From positions 1 to 35,222 of the forward strand of contig CAIMVC010000190.1 in the NCBI GenBank assembly GCA_903844825.1: a stretch of 35,222 nt of DNA, read 5' to 3'. Position 1 is the first letter of the stretch; every line of letters starts with the position of its first letter. The stretch comes from an uncultured Burkholderiales bacterium. Lineage in GTDB: Bacteria; Pseudomonadota; Gammaproteobacteria; Burkholderiales; Burkholderiaceae_C. The position numbers and the translations under genes were made by a program. The notes beneath the pieces are model-generated. The model did not search any database, was not told the origin of the DNA, and worked only from the letters and a program-made list of their open reading frames with translations. This document shows, one piece after another, positions 33,655 through 35,222 of the stretch.

Positions 33655-33844
33655 GGCGTCCTCAAAAGCTGGATATCAGGGGCTTGCCGGGCAGTTGCAT
33701 GGCAGCCAATGATTATAGCCGCGGCCCCCCGGCACTTCGGTCCCTTGTTCAAGGGCACTGCTAGAATGACGACAGTTCCTCAAGCAGGGGCTCATGTTCA
33801 ATGACCAAGGCCTCACGCGCCAGTTCCGGGCATGTTCCAGCGTT

Positions 33845-33920
33845 GCGGCTGTAGCTCAGTGGATAGAGTATTGGCCTCCGAAGCCAAGGGTCGTGGGTTC
33901 GATCCCCGCCAGCCGCACCA
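33845..33920 (+). tRNA. tRNA-Arg(CCG)
   Basis: A 76-nt tRNA. Acceptor stem GCGGCTG (33845-33851) pairs with CAGCCGC (33910-33916), discriminator A, and CCA is encoded (33918-33920). D arm GCTCAGTGGATAGAG, anticodon stem TTGGC/GCCAA with loop CTCCGAA giving anticodon CCG (reads CGG, Arg), and a T arm GTGGGTTCGATCCCCGC. A terminator follows 10 bases later. Confidence 0.97.
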
Positions 33921-33930
33921 AACGTAACTT

Positions 33931-33955
33931 CGCCATCCTTCGTGATGGCGTTTTT
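33931..33955 (+). terminator. Terminator of tRNA-Arg
   Basis: Stem CGCCATC/GATGGCG (33931-33937, 33944-33950), loop CTTCGT, followed by TTTTT (33951-33955). Classic rho-independent form just after the tRNA. Confidence 0.93.
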
Positions 33956-34055
33956 ATGGCTGCAAGACCGCTGCTTTTATTGAGGAAATCTCCGCTGGTG
34001 CCAACGTCGTCCTTCGCCATTGACCGCCTTGCAGCGGAAAGTTCCAGGGGTTGCG

Positions 34056-34096
34056 CGAGGGGTTTGATGCCAAAACGCGCAATACCAAACCCCTCG
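34056..34096. repeat. 11-bp inverted repeat in the tRNA-proximal gap
   Basis: The 306-bp gap 33956-34261 between the tRNA terminator and the XRE gene has no gene. It contains a perfect inverted repeat CGAGGGGTTTG/CAAACCCCTCG (34056-34066, 34086-34096; 19-base spacer) and a 7-bp pair CTGCCCC/GGGGCAG (34208-34214, 34246-34252). Such repeats often border recombination junctions. No copy of the tRNA 3' end was found in the gap. Confidence 0.5.
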
Positions 34097-34261
34097 AAAT
34101 GCATAAAAGCCAGGTCGGACTAGGGTTTGCGGTGGCGGGATAGGGCAACATTTGCTTGCTCCCGCGCTCGGTGTTCGCGCGCGGAGCGTTCGGTGTTGCT
34201 GAGAAGTCTGCCCCGCTATGCGTACTGGCGCTTACATATCGACCGGGGGCAGGCAGGGCGA

Positions 34262-34507
34262 CTACAGACCCGCCTCATGAAGCAAAGACGAAGGCTTCAC
34301 TTTGAGCACTTTTGAAATCTTGCAGAGATTCATGATCGTGAGATTGTGTTCGCCCCTCTCAATACCACCCATGTAGCTTCGATCGATTTCGGCATCAGCT
34401 GCGATAGCCTCCTGTGAAAGTCCTGCCTGCTTTCGTGCATTCCGAATGGCAGTCCCCAAGGAAACCAGTTCCTTATTGCCTGCGAATTTTGGGGACGGCT
34501 TTGCCAT
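34262..34507 (-). CDS. XRE-family helix-turn-helix regulator
   Basis: Small 81-residue protein consisting mainly of an XRE/Cro-type HTH: LGTAIRNARKQAGLSQEAIA, DAEIDRSYMGGIERGEHNLT and MNLCKISKVLKVKPSSLLHE. The ATG at 34505-34507 starts MAKPSPKFAGNKE. Proteins of this kind, with the same DRSYMGGIERGEHN core, are frequent in mobile elements and near phage or restriction genes of Burkholderiales. It is divergent from the truncated DUF3987-type gene just beyond it and may regulate element genes. The open frame extends upstream to 35053 but that is antisense to the truncated gene. Confidence 0.85.
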   Translation of the reverse strand: MAKPSPKFAGNKELVSLGTAIRNARKQAGLSQEAIAADAEIDRSYMGGIERGEHNLTIMNLCKISKVLKVKPSSLLHEAGL

Positions 34508-34537
34508 CCGGAGATGCTCGGTGGTTGACGCCTTTAG

Positions 34538-35074
34538 TACCACGGGAGACAATACCCAAAAGCTGCTGTACCAGCGGTCAAAGGGCGTAATTTGTCTTAC
34601 TTGGACTCGCAGTTCCAGCGATTCTGGTTGCGATGTGGTGATGATCACATTCACCCGGATGACAAGCCGTTCTTTGACTACGACGCACAGCATGGTCGCA
34701 TCGCATTGATTCTGCACTTGGCAGAGGGCGCCATTGGCCCGGTGACGGCCACCAGCGCATTGCGTGCAGCCGCCTGGTGCGAGTATCTGACCGGCCATGC
34801 ACGACGCATTTATGGGCTGGTGGAGGCCGCCAAAGTGACCACGGCCCGCATGGTCAGCCGTCGACTGGCCGAGGGGAAGCTGAGTGACGGCTTTACCGTG
34901 CGGGATCTGGTGCGCAAGCAATGGTCCGGCGTCATCACCACCCTGCAGGCCGAAACCGCCTTGGCCATTCTGGAGGAAAACGGCCATGTGCAAAGCCAAG
35001 ACGGCATCAACACGCTGGGCAGGCCGACTGTCCGCTATGACATCAACCCTCAAATCAAGGGGGTGGAGCGGTGA
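34538..35074 (+). pseudogene. 5'-truncated DUF3987/YfjI-type gene (primase/helicase-associated)
   Basis: An open frame of 178 codons with no ATG near its start (only a TTG at 34592) encodes a C-terminal fragment of a DUF3987-type protein: QHGRIALILHLAEGAIGPVT, RAAAWCEYLTGHARRIYGLV, LSDGFTVRDLVRKQWSGVIT and AILEENGHVQ. Full-length members of several hundred residues are found in phages, plasmids and integrative elements, often with a primase-helicase role. The upstream part, including the ATPase-like region, is missing: an in-frame stop lies at 34535-34537 and the XRE gene begins 30 bases away. The gene is therefore probably broken. It is directly followed by the overlapping gene at 35071. Confidence 0.65.
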
Positions 35075-35222
35075 TTACCTGGGCAGAACGCGCAAAGGCA
35101 GCAACCGCACAAAACGGCCAGATCGGTACAGCCAAAACTGACGAAACACATATTTCGAGACTTACGTCAGTTTTGGCAGTGCCGCCCCCAGCCATATTGG
35201 GAAAACACGATTTTGCAATTGG
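35071..35222 (+). CDS. Small protein of mobile-element type, N-terminal part (runs off right edge)
   Basis: GTG at 35071-35073 overlaps the TGA of the preceding gene (GTGA), giving a start MITWAERAKAATAQNGQIG followed by AKTDETHISRLTSVLAVPP, still open at the window edge (50 codons). The TWAERA..., KTDET and SVLAV pattern recalls small proteins found next to DUF3987 genes in Burkholderiales elements; function unknown. Its coding sequence contains the 13-bp inverted repeat 35131-35177. The tight overlap suggests translational coupling in the intact element. Confidence 0.6.
   Translation, partial: MITWAERAKAATAQNGQIGTAKTDETHISRLTSVLAVPPPAILGKHDFAI
35131..35177. repeat. 13-bp perfect inverted repeat
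   Basis: GCCAAAACTGACG (35131-35143) and CGTCAGTTTTGGC (35165-35177) are perfect reverse complements separated by 21 bases. The repeat lies inside the small mobile-element gene near the right edge. It could form a hairpin in mRNA or single-stranded DNA, or be a binding site for an element-encoded protein. Confidence 0.9.

Noticed and set aside
33742-33755. CCCTTG-TT-CAAGGG hairpin and TAGAAT upstream of tRNA-Arg as promoter
   Set aside because: The -10-like TAGAAT has no acceptable -35 at 16-18 bases; the tRNA promoter cannot be placed with confidence.
33794-34104. Open frames on both strands across the tRNA, with RLAGIEPTTLGFGG on the minus strand
   Set aside because: This peptide is the familiar false translation of a tRNA gene read antisense; the tRNA-Arg itself is clear.
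33921-34261. Search for a duplicated tRNA 3' end as an attachment site
   Set aside because: No copy of the terminal T-arm/acceptor sequence was found in the visible region.

Overview
The window comes from a GC-rich betaproteobacterial chromosome, most likely order Burkholderiales, family Comamonadaceae (Polaromonas/Rhodoferax/Acidovorax-like). The evidence is several Bug/TctC-type solute receptors, an L14 gene that starts its own transcription unit, neighbouring hemE and priA, and protein sequences typical of that group. The genus is an inference. Nearly all of the window is ordinary chromosome; only the last ~1.2 kb, after a tRNA-Arg gene, looks like part of a mobile element.

Layout. 1-111: start of ribosomal protein gene rplN (minus strand, runs off the left edge), with a good sigma70 promoter at 281-309. 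407-3603: divergent glpD and glpK (glycerol catabolism). 3682-5921: proC, a small exported Ala/Pro/Lys-rich protein, and a histidine phosphatase, all on the plus strand. 5940-10358: minus-strand run of a sorbosone-dehydrogenase-like lipoprotein, a creatininase-family amidohydrolase, a radical SAM/B12-binding protein and a TfoX-like protein. 10455-12662: a DsbD/ScsB-type thiol:disulfide interchange protein.

12843-19773 is the most interesting part. A seven-gene minus-strand operon reads, in order of transcription: Bug receptor A, FAH-family hydrolase, hydroxyquinol-type intradiol dioxygenase (overlapping the previous gene by ATGA), a second FAH-family hydrolase with a Tat/lipoprotein-like leader, Bug receptor B, a GlcG/HbpS-like protein, and Bug receptor C. 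A convergent FCD-type GntR regulator lies at its far end. Two related 12-bp palindromes (TTTATCGAYAAA) sit in the AT-rich region just upstream of the first gene and are good operator candidates. The operon looks like an uptake and ring-cleavage pathway for an aromatic or similar acid, but the usual partner enzymes (maleylacetate reductase, muconate cycloisomerase, a ring hydroxylase) are absent, so its substrate is open.

20120-33654 is mostly housekeeping: a CoA-binding protein, hemE, priA (preceded by a 458-bp gap rich in palindromes and holding one DnaA-box match), an AEC-family transporter, a Rep-type helicase coupled to a small exported protein, a lemA-TPM-TPM cluster whose larger TPM protein carries an 11-unit hexanucleotide repeat ahead of its signal peptide, a SnoaL-like protein, a YheT-type hydrolase, a conserved hypothetical and a membrane-anchored cytochrome c5-like protein.

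33845-35222: tRNA-Arg(CCG) with encoded CCA and its terminator, then a 306-bp stretch with inverted repeats, a small XRE regulator, a 5'-truncated DUF3987-type gene and the start of an overlapping small gene that contains a perfect 13-bp inverted repeat. This looks like the decayed edge of an integrated element that continues past the right edge.
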